64,000 nucleotides of DNA, from the NCBI RefSeq assembly GCF_900635155.1, contig NZ_LR134002.1, forward strand, positions 1-64,000, written 5' to 3'. Below the pieces are notes generated by a model that saw nothing but the letters and a program-made list of their open reading frames with translations, did not search any database and was not told the origin of the DNA. The position numbers were made by a program, and so were the translations under genes. This DNA is from Streptococcus sanguinis (GTDB taxonomy: Bacteria; Bacillota; Bacilli; Lactobacillales; Streptococcaceae). The first letter of the stretch is position 1, and every line of letters begins with the position of its first letter. Positions 43,197 through 53,222 of this stretch are shown one piece after another.

Positions 43197-45146
43197 TTAT
43201 TTAGGGTAGATATAGGTCAGGCGGCCCCAGTAAGAAGCAGTTGGGTCGAACCAGCCACGGAAGTTGCTGATGTACTGCTTGCCGAGGTAGTTAGACTCTT
43301 GGATCTGGATGCGGGTATTGGATTCGACATGAGTCACGACACCGACGTGGCCGTAGCCGCCGTCATCCCAGCAGGCGATGGCGCCAACCTCAGGCCTACT
43401 GCCGGTATGGAATCCAGCTCTTCTAGCACTAGCCGCCCATTGACCGCCGTTGCCCCAGTAATTTCCTGCCCAAGGAGCTAGAGCTTTAGCTCCCCAAGTG
43501 CATTGGCCGACAGGATAAGTTGTCGCATTAGCAGCGGCATAGTTAGGCTGAATATTAGCTGATTGAACGCTTGATTTCTCAACCTGATAGCTAGTTCCAG
43601 TCAGGCCGATTAACTGTCCCGCTTTTCTACGATAGACATGGGTGTTAAATAGACCGCTCCCCTTGTGATTCTGAGTATCCACGGTAAATTTGTAAGTTCC
43701 ATTGCCGACCTTATTTGCAGTATACCATTTGATATCATCTTGCCCATTGACTTCTGACCAAGTTGGCAGAATAATATCGCCATCTCCGTAGGCGTCTGTC
43801 ACGGTCACCTCATAGCGATTAGCCTCAGTTTTCCTGACTGCAACCTTGGCTTGAATTTGGTCGGTAGACATTGAGACGGCATCTGCTGCGTAGCTACGCT
43901 CACTGCCGTCCTTATAGGTGACATACACATGGTTGTTATAGGTTCCAGACAAAGCCTGATGATTACGGATATCAAAGGTTGCGCTGAAGGAGCCATCTCC
44001 GTTAGGAGTGGCTGCATACCATTTAAGATTGCTCTGATTGCTAGTGCTCCAAATTGGCACCCGGACAGATTGAATAGGTTTAGATAAGCTAGTTTCGGTA
44101 GTTTTCACGGTGTAGGTCCCTTGTTTGGGGTTGATATTTTCCACCGTAAAAAGAGGTTTCTGTTCCTCGTCTGAAGGTAATTTTCCGCTGTCAACTTGAA
44201 CTGTCGTTCCTGTTATACCAGTTGATTCCGGTTGAACATAGCTTTGGCCGTAAAGATGGATATTGTAAGTCCCAGTGTCGTAGTTATGCTTTCTGAGTTC
44301 CACCCGAGCGCTGTAGCTGCCATCTGGATTTTTGCTTGCTTCGTACCATTGTAGATCATCTTGCCCTTTCTTATCAGACCAAGTAGGAAGAACAATTCGA
44401 TGCATGGTGTCAGGTACGTTTTTGACATTTATTTCCATGATGCCGGTCTGAGGGAAGCTAGTTTCGATTATCGGTTTCGGATTTTCAAGATGGAACGTAG
44501 TACCAGATAGGAAAATCATTTTTCCGTTTACATTTTCGTAAGTGTCAACGAAGTATCGTCCATAACCACGATGTTTGGATAGATTAAACTCAGTTGATTC
44601 TTCTCCTGCGTCATACCACTGAAGGTCGTCGCTGCCTTTTTCATCTGACCAGACAGCATGGACAATCTTTGAGTGAGTTTGGTCTTTGTTGCGGGAAAAA
44701 CTAATGCGTCCTGTATCTCCTGAGACGGATGCATTCGTTTTACTAGCTGGTTTATCTACATGAAAGGTAGTGGCATTTAGAGCTACCAAGCGCTCTCCTA
44801 TCCGTATGTAAGTATGAACATGAAACGTACCATATCCTGGATGGTTGCTTAAGTCAATGTCAGTGATGGGTGTTTGTGGTGTATCATACCATTTCAAATC
44901 ATCTTGTCCGTTTTCTTCAGACCAAACAGCATGAGCAATAAGATAAGGTTCTTGAGCTTGAGAACGGGTATAACTAATAGAGGCTGTACGATCGTTCACA
45001 GTCACATCGACATTGCTGGCACGATCAGTAGGGCCTAGAATTTTGACTTCAGATTCAGGCGTTTCGGTCGCATGAACTTTTGAGTGGCTCGCAAAGAGAC
45101 CTAGGACAGCTCCGGATAATAAAAACAGTTTTTGATATTTCTTCAT
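43197..45146 (-). CDS. Secreted CHAP-domain wall hydrolase with Bsp-type repeats
   Basis: The 649-residue exported protein has a signal peptide (about 1-26), then five repeats of about 90 residues. Each carries a WS..G.DDLKWY-type core and an HxYGxG/HxYxxGxxTG end, as in the GBS Bsp-like family. The C-terminal CHAP domain (about 544-649) has Cys548 in VGQCTWGAK and His in GGYGHVGVV. The CHAP domain is strikingly like that of PcsB (25425). No LPxTG anchor is present, so it is secreted or wall-bound through the repeats. It probably acts as an amidase or endopeptidase in wall turnover. It is single, opposite to the pur genes. Confidence 0.9.
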   Translation of the reverse strand: MKKYQKLFLLSGAVLGLFASHSKVHATETPESEVKILGPTDRASNVDVTVNDRTASISYTRSQAQEPYLIAHAVWSEENGQDDLKWYDTPQTPITDIDLSNHPGYGTFHVHTYIRIGERLVALNATTFHVDKPASKTNASVSGDTGRISFSRNKDQTHSKIVHAVWSDEKGSDDLQWYDAGEESTEFNLSKHRGYGRYFVDTYENVNGKMIFLSGTTFHLENPKPIIETSFPQTGIMEINVKNVPDTMHRIVLPTWSDKKGQDDLQWYEASKNPDGSYSARVELRKHNYDTGTYNIHLYGQSYVQPESTGITGTTVQVDSGKLPSDEEQKPLFTVENINPKQGTYTVKTTETSLSKPIQSVRVPIWSTSNQSNLKWYAATPNGDGSFSATFDIRNHQALSGTYNNHVYVTYKDGSERSYAADAVSMSTDQIQAKVAVRKTEANRYEVTVTDAYGDGDIILPTWSEVNGQDDIKWYTANKVGNGTYKFTVDTQNHKGSGLFNTHVYRRKAGQLIGLTGTSYQVEKSSVQSANIQPNYAAANATTYPVGQCTWGAKALAPWAGNYWGNGGQWAASARRAGFHTGSRPEVGAIACWDDGGYGHVGVVTHVESNTRIQIQESNYLGKQYISNFRGWFDPTASYWGRLTYIYPK

Positions 45147-45470
45147 AAAACTCCTTTGTGAGAATGTTTTTGGATGGGCCCACCTGTATTATTCGGAAAA
45201 CTTGTTTGAAAATGATAGTAAATTTGGCAAGTCATGATTGTTTTTTTCTAAAATGTGTACAATCCACTCAAAAAGGAGAAGGTTGAAGACAACAATAATT
45301 ACGGCAATGGCAATCATATGGAAGAGATATTCTTTTTCTCATTAGAATGGAATAAAACGAACGATTGTGATATAATTTAGATAAATAATTCGTAAAAATG
45401 CGATGTTTTTACGTGATGTGTTAGCTTGGTGCGTAAGCGCCTATGATATGAACATAGAGGTATCTTGGCT
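45147..45470. other. Divergent intergenic region between CHAP gene and purD
   Basis: This gap of 324 bases has no gene. It holds the CHAP gene upstream region and the purD promoter, with a CTATG/CATAG and a GGTGCG/CGCC hairpin in the purD leader (about 45429-45457). I see no known riboswitch. Confidence 0.5.
45357..45393 (+). promoter_or_regulatory. purD promoter with ACGAA/TTCGT operator-like pair
   Basis: An extended -10 TGATATAAT (hexamer 45371-45376) is bracketed by ACGAAC at 45357-45362 and ATTCGT at 45388-45393, an inverted pair. The halves partly fit the Firmicute PurBox core CGAAC. This suggests PurR control of the purD-E-K block. Confidence 0.45.
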
Positions 45471-46736
45471 ATGAAGCTTTTAGTTGTTGGTTCAGGCGGT
45501 CGTGAGCATGCGATTGCCAAGAAGTTATTGGAGTCTCAGGGTGTGGAGCAGGTGTTTGTCGCTCCTGGAAATGATGGCATGACCTTAGATGGTCTGGATT
45601 TAGTAAACATTGGAATTTCCGAACATTCTAAACTAATCGAATTTGCCAATGAGAATGATGTTGCTTGGTCTTTTATTGGTCCGGATGATGCCCTGGCAGC
45701 TGGGATTGTAGATGATTTTAACCAAGCTGGGCTCAAGGCTTTCGGTCCATCTCGTTTAGCAGCGGAGCTGGAGTGGTCCAAGGATTTTGCCAAGGAAATC
45801 ATGGTCAAATACGGTGTTCCGACAGCAGCCTATGGCACATTTTCCGACTTTGAGGAAGCCAAATCCTACATCGAAAAGCAGGGAGCGCCTATCGTGGTCA
45901 AGGCGGACGGCCTAGCTCTGGGTAAGGGTGTAGTCGTAGCGGAGAACGTGGAGCAGGCGGTCGAAGCAGCTCACGATATGCTCTTAGATAATAAGTTCGG
46001 CGACAGCGGTGCGCGTGTGGTTATTGAAGAGTTCCTGGACGGCGAGGAGTTTTCCCTCTTTGCCTTTGTCAATGGCGATAAGTTTTACATCCTGCCGACG
46101 GCCCAGGACCATAAGCGGGCCTACGATGGGGACAAGGGTCCCAATACAGGCGGCATGGGAGCCTATGCGCCAGTGCCTCACCTGCCACAAAGCGTGGTGG
46201 ACCAGTCGGTTGAGACGATTATCAAGCCGGTTCTCAAAGGCATGATAGCTGAGGGACGACCTTATCTGGGCGTGCTCTATGCTGGGCTGATTCTGACAGC
46301 AGATGGCCCTAAGGTCATTGAGTTCAACTCGCGCTTCGGTGATCCAGAGACACAGATTATCTTGCCACGCTTGACTTCTGACTTTGCGCAGAACATCACG
46401 GACATTTTGGACAAGAGAGAGCCTGCTATCACTTGGCTGGATGAGGGAGTGACCCTAGGCGTGGTTGTCGCATCAGAGGGCTACCCGCTGGACTATGAGA
46501 AAGGCCTGCCTCTGCCTGAGAAGACAGACGGTGACATCATCACCTACTATGCTGGGGCTAAGTTTGCGGAAAATAGCAGAGCACTGCTGTCAAATGGCGG
46601 TCGAGTGTACATGCTGGTTACCACAGCAGATACCGTCTCAGCTGCGCAGGAAAAAATCTACGACCAACTAAAAAAACAAGACACCACAGGCCTCTTTTAC
46701 CGAACTGATATCGGAAGCAAGGCCATAAAAGATTAA
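45471..46736 (+). CDS. purD: Phosphoribosylamine-glycine ligase PurD
   Basis: PurD ligates phosphoribosylamine with glycine to give GAR. The 421 residues begin MKLLVVGSGGREHAIAKKL, with the ATP-grasp region (APIVVKADGLALGKGVVVA near residue 142) and GVLYAGLILTADGPKVIEFNSRFGDPE near 272. The preceding TTG at 45465 is in frame, but AGAGG and conservation favour ATG 45471. Confidence 0.96.
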   Translation: MKLLVVGSGGREHAIAKKLLESQGVEQVFVAPGNDGMTLDGLDLVNIGISEHSKLIEFANENDVAWSFIGPDDALAAGIVDDFNQAGLKAFGPSRLAAELEWSKDFAKEIMVKYGVPTAAYGTFSDFEEAKSYIEKQGAPIVVKADGLALGKGVVVAENVEQAVEAAHDMLLDNKFGDSGARVVIEEFLDGEEFSLFAFVNGDKFYILPTAQDHKRAYDGDKGPNTGGMGAYAPVPHLPQSVVDQSVETIIKPVLKGMIAEGRPYLGVLYAGLILTADGPKVIEFNSRFGDPETQIILPRLTSDFAQNITDILDKREPAITWLDEGVTLGVVVASEGYPLDYEKGLPLPEKTDGDIITYYAGAKFAENSRALLSNGGRVYMLVTTADTVSAAQEKIYDQLKKQDTTGLFYRTDIGSKAIKD

Positions 46737-46753
46737 CAGATACTATAGTTGTC

Positions 46754-46911
46754 ATGGCGAGCGAAAGCGCGCCATTATAGGATAATCGTCGCAGTAGTGG
46801 AACTCCTAGTAGCTTTGCTACTAGGAGCGGAAAACTGGAGACTTAGGCTCCAGTTTTAGTAATGGAACGCCATAGGCGGTCGCTTACGTCCGCACTACAA
46901 TAGACGATTAT
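46754..46911 (+). repeat. Highly structured purD-purE spacer
   Basis: It contains an ATGGCG/CGCCAT hairpin (46754-46775), then a large element closed by ATAATCGTC (46782-46790) with GACGATTAT (46903-46911) and GTAGTG (46794-46799) with CACTAC (46893-46898). Inside are an 11-bp perfect hairpin CTCCTAGTAGC/GCTACTAGGAG (46803-46827) and a 10-bp perfect hairpin AAAACTGGAG/CTCCAGTTTT (46831-46857). No T run follows any stem, so it does not look like a terminator. It could be a mobile intergenic repeat (BOX/MITE-like) or a structured leader for purE. Confidence 0.6.
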
Positions 46912-46926
46912 TAAAAAAGGAGAAAA

Positions 46927-47415
46927 ATGAAACCAATTATTTCCATCATCATGGGCTCTAAATCCGACTGGGCTACCATGCAAAAAACTGCTGAAGTCCT
47001 AGACCGCTTTGGTGTAGCCTACGAAAAGAAAGTCGTCTCTGCCCACCGCACGCCTGACCTCATGTTTCAGCATGCCGAAGAAGCCCGCAGCCGTGGCATC
47101 AAGGTCATCATCGCTGGGGCAGGTGGGGCAGCGCATTTGCCAGGAATGGTAGCGGCTAAAACCACTCTGCCTGTTATCGGTGTACCCGTCAAATCACGCG
47201 CTCTCAGCGGTCTGGACTCACTTTATTCGATCGTTCAGATGCCGGGTGGTGTGCCAGTGGCAACTATGGCAATCGGTGAAGCGGGAGCGACAAATGCTGC
47301 CCTGACTGCCCTTCGGATCTTGGCGATTGAAGACCAAGATCTAGCAGCAGCGCTAGCGGATTTTGCAGAAGAACAAGGAAAAATCGCTGAGGAGTCAAGC
47401 AATGAGCTCATCTAA
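46927..47415 (+). CDS. purE: N5-CAIR mutase PurE
   Basis: PurE converts N5-CAIR to CAIR. The 162 residues have the family opening [20 protein letters not shown], the SAHRTPD motif and [24 protein letters not shown]. It acts after PurK, whose start lies 13 bases inside the purE 3' end, so the two are coupled. Confidence 0.97.
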   Translation: MKPIISIIMGSKSDWATMQKTAEVLDRFGVAYEKKVVSAHRTPDLMFQHAEEARSRGIKVIIAGAGGAAHLPGMVAAKTTLPVIGVPVKSRALSGLDSLYSIVQMPGGVPVATMAIGEAGATNAALTALRILAIEDQDLAAALADFAEEQGKIAEESSNELI

Positions 47416-48481
47416 AACAATCGGAATTATCGGTGGCGGTCAGCTGGGACAGATGATGGCCATTTCTGCTATCTACATGGGGCACAAGGTCATCGCGCTG
47501 GATCCAGCAGCGGACTGTCCAGCCTCTCGTGTGGCAGAGCTTATCGTGGCTCCTTATAACGATGTGGACGCTCTCCGTCAGTTGGCGGAGCGTTGCGATG
47601 TCCTGACCTATGAGTTTGAAAATGTTGATGCTGACGGTTTGGATGCCGTTATCAAGGATGGTCAGCTCCCTCAAGGAACGGACCTGCTCCGCATTTCTCA
47701 AAATCGGATTTTTGAAAAGGATTTTCTTGCAAACAAGGCCCAAGTCACCGTGGCACCCTACAAGGTCGTGACTTCTAGCCAAGACTTGGCGGATATCGAC
47801 CTGTCGAAAAACTATGTCCTCAAAACGGCGACTGGTGGCTACGACGGACATGGGCAAAAGGTCATTCGCTCGGCAGAAGACATGGAAGAAGCCTATGCAC
47901 TAGCTGATTCAGCAGACTGTGTCTTGGAAGAATTTGTCAATTTTGACCTTGAAATTTCCGTCATCGTGTCCGGAAATGGCAAGGATGTGACAGTTTTCCC
48001 AGTTCAGGAAAATATCCACCGCAACAATATCCTGTCTAAGACCATCGTGCCAGCCCGCATTTCAGAGAGTCTAGCTGATAAGGCCAAAGCCATGGCGGTA
48101 CGAATCGCAGAGCAGCTCAAGCTGTCTGGAACCCTCTGCGTAGAAATGTTTGCGACTGCTGATGACATCATTGTCAACGAGATTGCTCCACGGCCGCACA
48201 ACTCTGGGCACTACTCTATCGAAGCCTGCGATTTCTCGCAGTTTGATACCCATATTCTCGGTGTTCTGGGAGCACCATTGCCAGTCATCCAACTGCATGC
48301 GCCAGCCGTTATGCTCAATGTTCTCGGCCAGCATGTCGAGGCCGCTGAAACATATGTCACAGAAAATCCAAGCGCCCACCTCCACCTGTATGGTAAAATA
48401 GAAGCGAAGCATAACCGCAAGATGGGGCATGTGACTTTGTTTAGTGATGTACCGGATGGTGTGGAAGAGTTTGGGGAGTAA
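47402..48481 (+). CDS. purK: N5-CAIR synthetase PurK
   Basis: PurK is an ATP-grasp enzyme that carboxylates AIR to N5-CAIR using bicarbonate. The 359 residues include [14 protein letters not shown], the [17 protein letters not shown] loop and [22 protein letters not shown]. The ATG at 47402 overlaps purE; the longer 47363 start is inside purE and lacks conservation. Its last 28 codons are repeated as a degenerate copy at 50205-50288. Confidence 0.96.
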   Translation: MSSSKTIGIIGGGQLGQMMAISAIYMGHKVIALDPAADCPASRVAELIVAPYNDVDALRQLAERCDVLTYEFENVDADGLDAVIKDGQLPQGTDLLRISQNRIFEKDFLANKAQVTVAPYKVVTSSQDLADIDLSKNYVLKTATGGYDGHGQKVIRSAEDMEEAYALADSADCVLEEFVNFDLEISVIVSGNGKDVTVFPVQENIHRNNILSKTIVPARISESLADKAKAMAVRIAEQLKLSGTLCVEMFATADDIIVNEIAPRPHNSGHYSIEACDFSQFDTHILGVLGAPLPVIQLHAPAVMLNVLGQHVEAAETYVTENPSAHLHLYGKIEAKHNRKMGHVTLFSDVPDGVEEFGE

Positions 48482-48524
48482 GACAGGACCCCAGTTATAA
48501 GGTCCGTCGTCTTACCCCTGCAAG

Positions 48525-48575
48525 GTTGACTAGGCTTGTCGTAGCTGATAAAGTCAGCAAGAGAAGCCAGTCAAC
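48525..48575 (+). other. Two-level hairpin in the purK-ydcF spacer
   Basis: GTTGACT-A-GGCTT pairs with AAGCC-AGTCAAC, enclosing GCTGA/TCAGC. The stem has 12 bp plus 5 bp inside. No T run follows it, so it is more likely an mRNA-stability or repeat element than a terminator. Confidence 0.45.
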
Positions 48576-48628
48576 TACTGCTAGAAGGGATTGATTTTTA
48601 AGAAAACTCTGTGGAGGAAATGTTATAG

Positions 48629-49264
48629 ATGAGACCAATTATCCCGAAAAGTCCAGAAGTTCCGAAAGAGTTCTCTGATAAAGAAATCTCTTTTTTGACT
48701 AAGAGTGTTTTTGGGGAAATAATCGAACCTCAGCCGTGTGATGTTTTATTTGTTTTCAGTGGGACTCACCCAGGCCACTGGGAAAAAGCTATTGAGGCTT
48801 ATCAAAAAAGCTATGTAAGACGAATTATTGTGACCGGCGGTCGAAGTTTGACAGGAACGCCTCATCCAGAATGGAATGGACATACAGAGGCAGAGGTTAT
48901 TATCCAGCATCTGATGGCTGCGGGCATTCCTGAAGAAGCGATTAAATCTGAAAACTCCTCTAGCAATACTTTAGAAAACGTACTGTTTGCCAAAGAAATT
49001 TTTGATTTTAATACTGTTGAGACCGTTATGTTCATTTGCAAAAGTCACGCGACTGGTAGGCAATGGCGGACCTTGGCTCAGCACTTGCCAAAGCATCTTC
49101 GCTACATCCCATATACCTTCAATGCTTTTTACAAGGATGTTGAGATTGGTCGGGATAGCTGGATGAATACAGACATTGGCAAGTCCAGAGTTTGGGGAGA
49201 ATATCTGCGGCTTCTCCATTATGGAGAAAAGGGAGATATTTTAAAGTTAGATGTTGAATTGTGA
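48629..49264 (+). CDS. YdcF-like (DUF218) protein
   Basis: The 211 residues fit the DUF218/YdcF family: PCDVLFVFSGTHPGHWEKAIE, IIVTGGRS, HTEAEVIIQHLMAAGIPEEAI, ENSSSNTLENVLFA. The fold is Rossmann-like and members bind S-adenosylmethionine or act on envelope glycans in some species; the role here is unknown. It starts the block of three genes between purK and the purK remnant. Confidence 0.85.
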   Translation: MRPIIPKSPEVPKEFSDKEISFLTKSVFGEIIEPQPCDVLFVFSGTHPGHWEKAIEAYQKSYVRRIIVTGGRSLTGTPHPEWNGHTEAEVIIQHLMAAGIPEEAIKSENSSSNTLENVLFAKEIFDFNTVETVMFICKSHATGRQWRTLAQHLPKHLRYIPYTFNAFYKDVEIGRDSWMNTDIGKSRVWGEYLRLLHYGEKGDILKLDVEL

Positions 49265-49278
49265 TATAGGAGGTTTCT

Positions 49279-49506
49279 ATGATTCAAATCATCGTTAATG
49301 CTTTTGTGGAAGAAGGTAAAGAAACTGCAGTTGTGGAAGTGCTCTTTGCCAGTGCCGACCATAAAAAAGTAAAAGCCAAATATCAGGAATTAAAGATTCA
49401 ATATCCAAACAATTATCTGGCTATCTATGATTTGCCATTGGATACAGATCTAAGTAGCTTGCCACACTATCCGTCGGTGGCGATAAGCAAGGAGGAGTTT
49501 AATTAG
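49279..49506 (+). CDS. Small hypothetical protein (75 aa)
   Basis: I do not recognise this 75-residue ORF. It starts MIQIIVNAFVEEGKETAVVE and has alternating beta/alpha character with no signal peptide, membrane helix or cysteine motif. It sits 14 bases after the YdcF-like gene and 3 bases before the racemase gene and has an AGGAGG ribosome site, so it is probably translated as part of that small operon. Confidence 0.7.
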   Translation: MIQIIVNAFVEEGKETAVVEVLFASADHKKVKAKYQELKIQYPNNYLAIYDLPLDTDLSSLPHYPSVAISKEEFN

Positions 49507-49509
49507 TCT

Positions 49510-50202
49510 ATGAAAACTATCGGTCTGATTGGTGGTATGAGTTGGGAAAGTACCACATCTTACTACCAAATCATCAACGAAACCATCAAAAAAGAGCTGG
49601 GTGGCTTGCATTCAGCTAAGATTCTGCTTTATAGTGTTGATTTTGCAGAGGTTGAGCATTATCAGGCAGTCGGGGACTGGGAGAAAAGCGGTCAACTTTT
49701 GGCAGATATTGCTCAACGCTTGGAGCAAGCTGGTGCAGATTTCATCGTTATTTGCACCAACACCATGCACAAGGTTGCTCCGCAGATACAAGAAAAGATT
49801 ACGATTCCAATCTTGCATATTGCGCAGGCAACCGCGCAGGCCTTGTTGGCTGACGGTATTCAAAAAGTCGGCCTCCTGGGGACAAAGTACACCATGACTC
49901 AAGATTTTTACAAGGAGAAATTAATAGAGTCTGGGTTAGAAGTGCTGATTCCAGACCAAGCTGGTATTACAGAAGTCAATCGGATTATTTATGACGAGCT
50001 CTGTCTAGGGGATATCAAAGAAAGCTCAAAGCAGACTTATCTTGCCGTTATAGATGATTTGAAAAAAGCAGGCGCAGAAGCTGTTATCTTGGGTTGTACC
50101 GAGATAGGCCTTCTCATCAAACAATTCGATACTGACCTGCCTCTCTACGACACAACAGTGATTCATGCAGATAAAGCAGCGGAGTGGGCGATAAATAAGT
50201 GA
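49510..50202 (+). CDS. Aspartate/glutamate racemase-family protein
   Basis: This 230-residue PLP-independent racemase has the two catalytic Cys segments, VICTNTMHK near residue 83 and VILGCTEIGLL near 197, and the N-terminal IGLIGGMSWESTTSYYQIIN typical of the aspartate racemase (RacD/YgeA) branch rather than MurI. It may supply or remove D-Asp or act on other amino acids; substrate is not determined. It is the last gene of the inserted block. Confidence 0.88.
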   Translation: MKTIGLIGGMSWESTTSYYQIINETIKKELGGLHSAKILLYSVDFAEVEHYQAVGDWEKSGQLLADIAQRLEQAGADFIVICTNTMHKVAPQIQEKITIPILHIAQATAQALLADGIQKVGLLGTKYTMTQDFYKEKLIESGLEVLIPDQAGITEVNRIIYDELCLGDIKESSKQTYLAVIDDLKKAGAEAVILGCTEIGLLIKQFDTDLPLYDTTVIHADKAAEWAINK

Positions 50203-50204
50203 CC

Positions 50205-50288
50205 ATAGAAGACAAGCGCAACCGTAGAGTAGGGCATGTAACTTTGTTTAGTGATGCGCCGGATAGTGTTATTGAGTTTGGGGATTGA
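50205..50288 (+). pseudogene. Degenerate duplicate of the purK 3' end
   Basis: The 27 codons read [17 protein letters not shown], then APDSVIEFGD and a stop. The purK tail reads [27 protein letters not shown] and a stop. Frame and stop position are kept, and no start codon is present. This is a left-over purK end, which implies that the ydcF-hypothetical-racemase block arrived between two copies of the purK 3' end. Confidence 0.85.
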
Positions 50289-50398
50289 AACAGTTCTTAT
50301 TTGGATGTTATTATATCTCATCTTAATAGTCCTGTTTTCTTTAGTAAAGAGATTGACCTAAAAGTTGAGTAGTTACTATTATAAGGAATAGATTTTGA

Positions 50399-51856
50399 AT
50401 GGAAAATAATTCTTTAGATTTTAGATTGATAAATAATTTGTTGTTACCATCAATTAACTATGTATCTAAAAAAGATTTGAAAAAAAGAGATTTTTTAAAG
50501 CATTTATACGGAATTCTTTTTTTAATATTTACATGCATACTTGTAGTTGTAGTTTATCAGCAGTTAAAACCGTTTATTTTACAGACGGCAGTATCATTTG
50601 CTAATTTATACTTTATAACAGATGCAATATTTTCAGGGAAGAAAGAGTTTCTACAATATGTACCATCAACTCAGAATGTACATTCTGTCATATTATCTTC
50701 TGAAATAATTTTTGATAAGTTATCCTTACTTTTTAAAATGTTTTTTCCTATGATATTATCGTTGGTTACAATGTTAATTTTTAAGAAACAAAATTTTTTG
50801 TCGAGAGTAATTATTATAATCTTAACAATTCTAATTTATACCCTAATCTTTGAAGTTTATTTTCAAGCAACGTTAATTATTATTTTATTTGGTATTTTAA
50901 TTATTTTTCATCCTATTGGAGATGGTAAATATTATACTGTTGTGCAATATTTTAATTATCTTGAAGAAATTCTTTATAATTGGCGGAGGAATCGTAAAAA
51001 AAATAAAAATAATAGAAAGAACATCATACTTTTAATTATTTCTTCCATAACTATGAGTTATTGTCTATTTAGATTCTTTCCGGGAGGAGGGGCAAGTTTT
51101 TCTTTACTTCTAACTTTATTAGTAGTATTTATTATGTGGATCTACAATGGAAGTGCTGGCAAAGAAAGTAAATTATTAAAAAAAATATTTATTTATATTA
51201 TATTTTTTGGATTTACTTTAATTGGGAATTTAGAAATTGGTTCTGATGTTTTAAAAGTACCAGTATTATTTATTACTTTATTCTTTGCATTAGATCGGAT
51301 TATTGCATTGTCAAAAGAAATGAAGGAAATAATTATTGAAAAAAGTATATTGTATTACTATGAATATGAAAATATAGAAAAATTACTTTTAATAAAAGAA
51401 CTAATAAATATTGAGATTCTGCATGAAGTAGATGTGTCTGAATTGGAGTTGGCAAAACAAATAGCTATTAGAATTAAATTGGGTATCTACCAAGAAGTGC
51501 TAAAGTTATCAGATATTTATATAAAAAGAGAGTTTAAAAACTATCGTCACTTTGTAGAAGGAAATATTTTTTTACTAACTTTTGATGAAACAACTTTAGA
51601 TGATGCGGTATCTTTGGAATCTTTAAAAGAAAGCCTCTTCGATATACTTAAATTAGAAGAACAAAATATTCTTTTGCCAGAGTTATATGAAATATACGCA
51701 AAAGTATTATTTAAATTAGAGCAATTTGATGATGCTATAATTTACTTTGAGGAAAATATAATGTATATAAGCGAAGAATCGAGATTAATGTATATTAAAG
51801 CATGTGAACAAGTTGGAAATATAAAACAAGCTGAATATATACGTCGAAATTATTAA
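50399..51856 (+). CDS. AT-rich multi-pass membrane protein with C-terminal helical repeat
   Basis: This 485-residue protein of unknown function has about eight hydrophobic segments in its first 300 residues (for example [36 protein letters not shown]). A soluble C-terminal part (about 310-485) has TPR-like helical pairs ([20 protein letters not shown]). Its base composition is much more AT-rich than the adjoining pur genes, which suggests separate ancestry. A hypothetical gene in the same purK-purB position is recalled in S. pneumoniae, so it may be an old resident. It ends on the purB leader with a 1-base overlap of ORFs. Confidence 0.7.
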   Translation: MENNSLDFRLINNLLLPSINYVSKKDLKKRDFLKHLYGILFLIFTCILVVVVYQQLKPFILQTAVSFANLYFITDAIFSGKKEFLQYVPSTQNVHSVILSSEIIFDKLSLLFKMFFPMILSLVTMLIFKKQNFLSRVIIIILTILIYTLIFEVYFQATLIIILFGILIIFHPIGDGKYYTVVQYFNYLEEILYNWRRNRKKNKNNRKNIILLIISSITMSYCLFRFFPGGGASFSLLLTLLVVFIMWIYNGSAGKESKLLKKIFIYIIFFGFTLIGNLEIGSDVLKVPVLFITLFFALDRIIALSKEMKEIIIEKSILYYYEYENIEKLLLIKELINIEILHEVDVSELELAKQIAIRIKLGIYQEVLKLSDIYIKREFKNYRHFVEGNIFLLTFDETTLDDAVSLESLKESLFDILKLEEQNILLPELYEIYAKVLFKLEQFDDAIIYFEENIMYISEESRLMYIKACEQVGNIKQAEYIRRNY

Positions 51857-51879
51857 TGATAGAATCAAGGAGAAAAATC

Positions 51880-53175
51880 ATGATCAACCGTTACTCTCGC
51901 CCTGAAATGGCGAACATTTGGAATGAGGAAAATAAGTACAAGGCTTGGCTGGAGGTAGAGATTCTGGCTGATGAGGCCTGGGCTGAGTTGGGTGAGATTC
52001 CCAAGGAAGATGTGGCCTTGATTCGTGAGAAGGCAGGCTTTGACATTGACCGCATTTTGGAGATTGAGCAGGAGACGCGCCACGATGTGGTTGCCTTTAC
52101 TCGGGCAGTTTCTGAGACGCTGGGTGAGGAGCGCAAGTGGGTGCACTATGGCCTGACCTCGACCGATGTGGTGGATACGGCCTACGGCTACCTCTACAAG
52201 CAGGCCAATGACATCATTCGCGAGGATCTGCGTCGCTTCACTGACATCATTGCAGAGCGGGCGCGGGAGCACAAGTTCACCATCATGATGGGACGGACTC
52301 ACGGGGTGCATGCGGAGCCGACGACTTTCGGACTTAAGCTCGCAACTTGGTACAGCGAAATGAAGCGCAATATCGAGCGTTTCGAGATTGCGGCTGCGGG
52401 TGTAGAAGCCGGGAAAATCTCTGGTGCGGTTGGGAACTTTGCCAACATTCCGCCATTCGTGGAGAGTTATGTCTGTGAGAAATTAGGCATCCGTCCACAA
52501 GAGATTTCGACCCAAGTCTTGCCACGCGATCTCCACGCTGAATACTTCTCAGCTCTAGCCTTGATTGCGACGTCTATTGAGCGCATGGCGACTGAAATCC
52601 GTGGTCTGCAAAAATCTGAGCAACGCGAGGTCGAAGAGTTCTTTGCTAAGGGGCAAAAAGGTTCATCTGCTATGCCTCACAAACGCAATCCTATCGGCTC
52701 TGAAAACATGACTGGTCTGGCGCGCGTCATTCGCGGCCATATGGTAACAGCCTTTGAGAATGTCTCTCTCTGGCATGAGCGCGACATTTCCCACTCATCA
52801 GCTGAGCGGATTATCGCTCCGGACACGACCATTCTCATCGACTATATGCTCAACCGCTTCGGAAATATCGTCAAGAACTTGACCGTCTTCCCAGAAAACA
52901 TGAAGCGGAATATGAACTCGACCTTTGGTCTTATCTTCAGCCAGCGGGCTATGTTGACCTTGATTGAAAAGGGCATGACGCGGGAGCAAGCTTATGACTT
53001 GGTGCAGCCAAAAACTGCCCAGTCTTGGGACAATCAAGTGGACTTCAAGCCTCTGCTCGAAGCGGATCCAGAAGTCACTTCCCGTCTGACTCAAGAAGAG
53101 ATTGATGAAATCTTCAACCCAGTTTACTATACCAAGCGCGTAGATGAAATCTTCAAGCGCGTGGGGCTGGAATAA
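51880..53175 (+). CDS. purB: Adenylosuccinate lyase PurB
   Basis: PurB cleaves SAICAR to AICAR and adenylosuccinate to AMP. The 431 residues include [21 protein letters not shown] with the catalytic-region His and the signature [18 protein letters not shown] (about residues 258-275). The ATG at 51880 follows an AAGGAG site at 51867-51872; the longer 51856 start is weaker. Downstream of it is a perfect terminator. Confidence 0.97.
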   Translation: MINRYSRPEMANIWNEENKYKAWLEVEILADEAWAELGEIPKEDVALIREKAGFDIDRILEIEQETRHDVVAFTRAVSETLGEERKWVHYGLTSTDVVDTAYGYLYKQANDIIREDLRRFTDIIAERAREHKFTIMMGRTHGVHAEPTTFGLKLATWYSEMKRNIERFEIAAAGVEAGKISGAVGNFANIPPFVESYVCEKLGIRPQEISTQVLPRDLHAEYFSALALIATSIERMATEIRGLQKSEQREVEEFFAKGQKGSSAMPHKRNPIGSENMTGLARVIRGHMVTAFENVSLWHERDISHSSAERIIAPDTTILIDYMLNRFGNIVKNLTVFPENMKRNMNSTFGLIFSQRAMLTLIEKGMTREQAYDLVQPKTAQSWDNQVDFKPLLEADPEVTSRLTQEEIDEIFNPVYYTKRVDEIFKRVGLE

Positions 53176-53187
53176 ACATAAAAAGAT

Positions 53188-53215
53188 AGGCACTTCAAAA
53201 GAAGTGCCTGTTTTT
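53188..53215. terminator. Bidirectional terminator after purB
   Basis: AGGCACTTC-AAAA-GAAGTGCCT is followed by GTTTTT, with A-rich sequence on the other side, between the convergent purB and flavoprotein genes. Confidence 0.85.
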
Positions 53216-53222
53216 CTTTATT

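Noticed and set aside
46737..46926. Purine riboswitch upstream of purE
   Set aside because: The conserved guanine/adenine aptamer core was not found; the structure is of a different kind.
50205..50288. Expression of the purK remnant as a small protein
   Set aside because: It has no start codon or ribosome site; it is a left-over 3' end.
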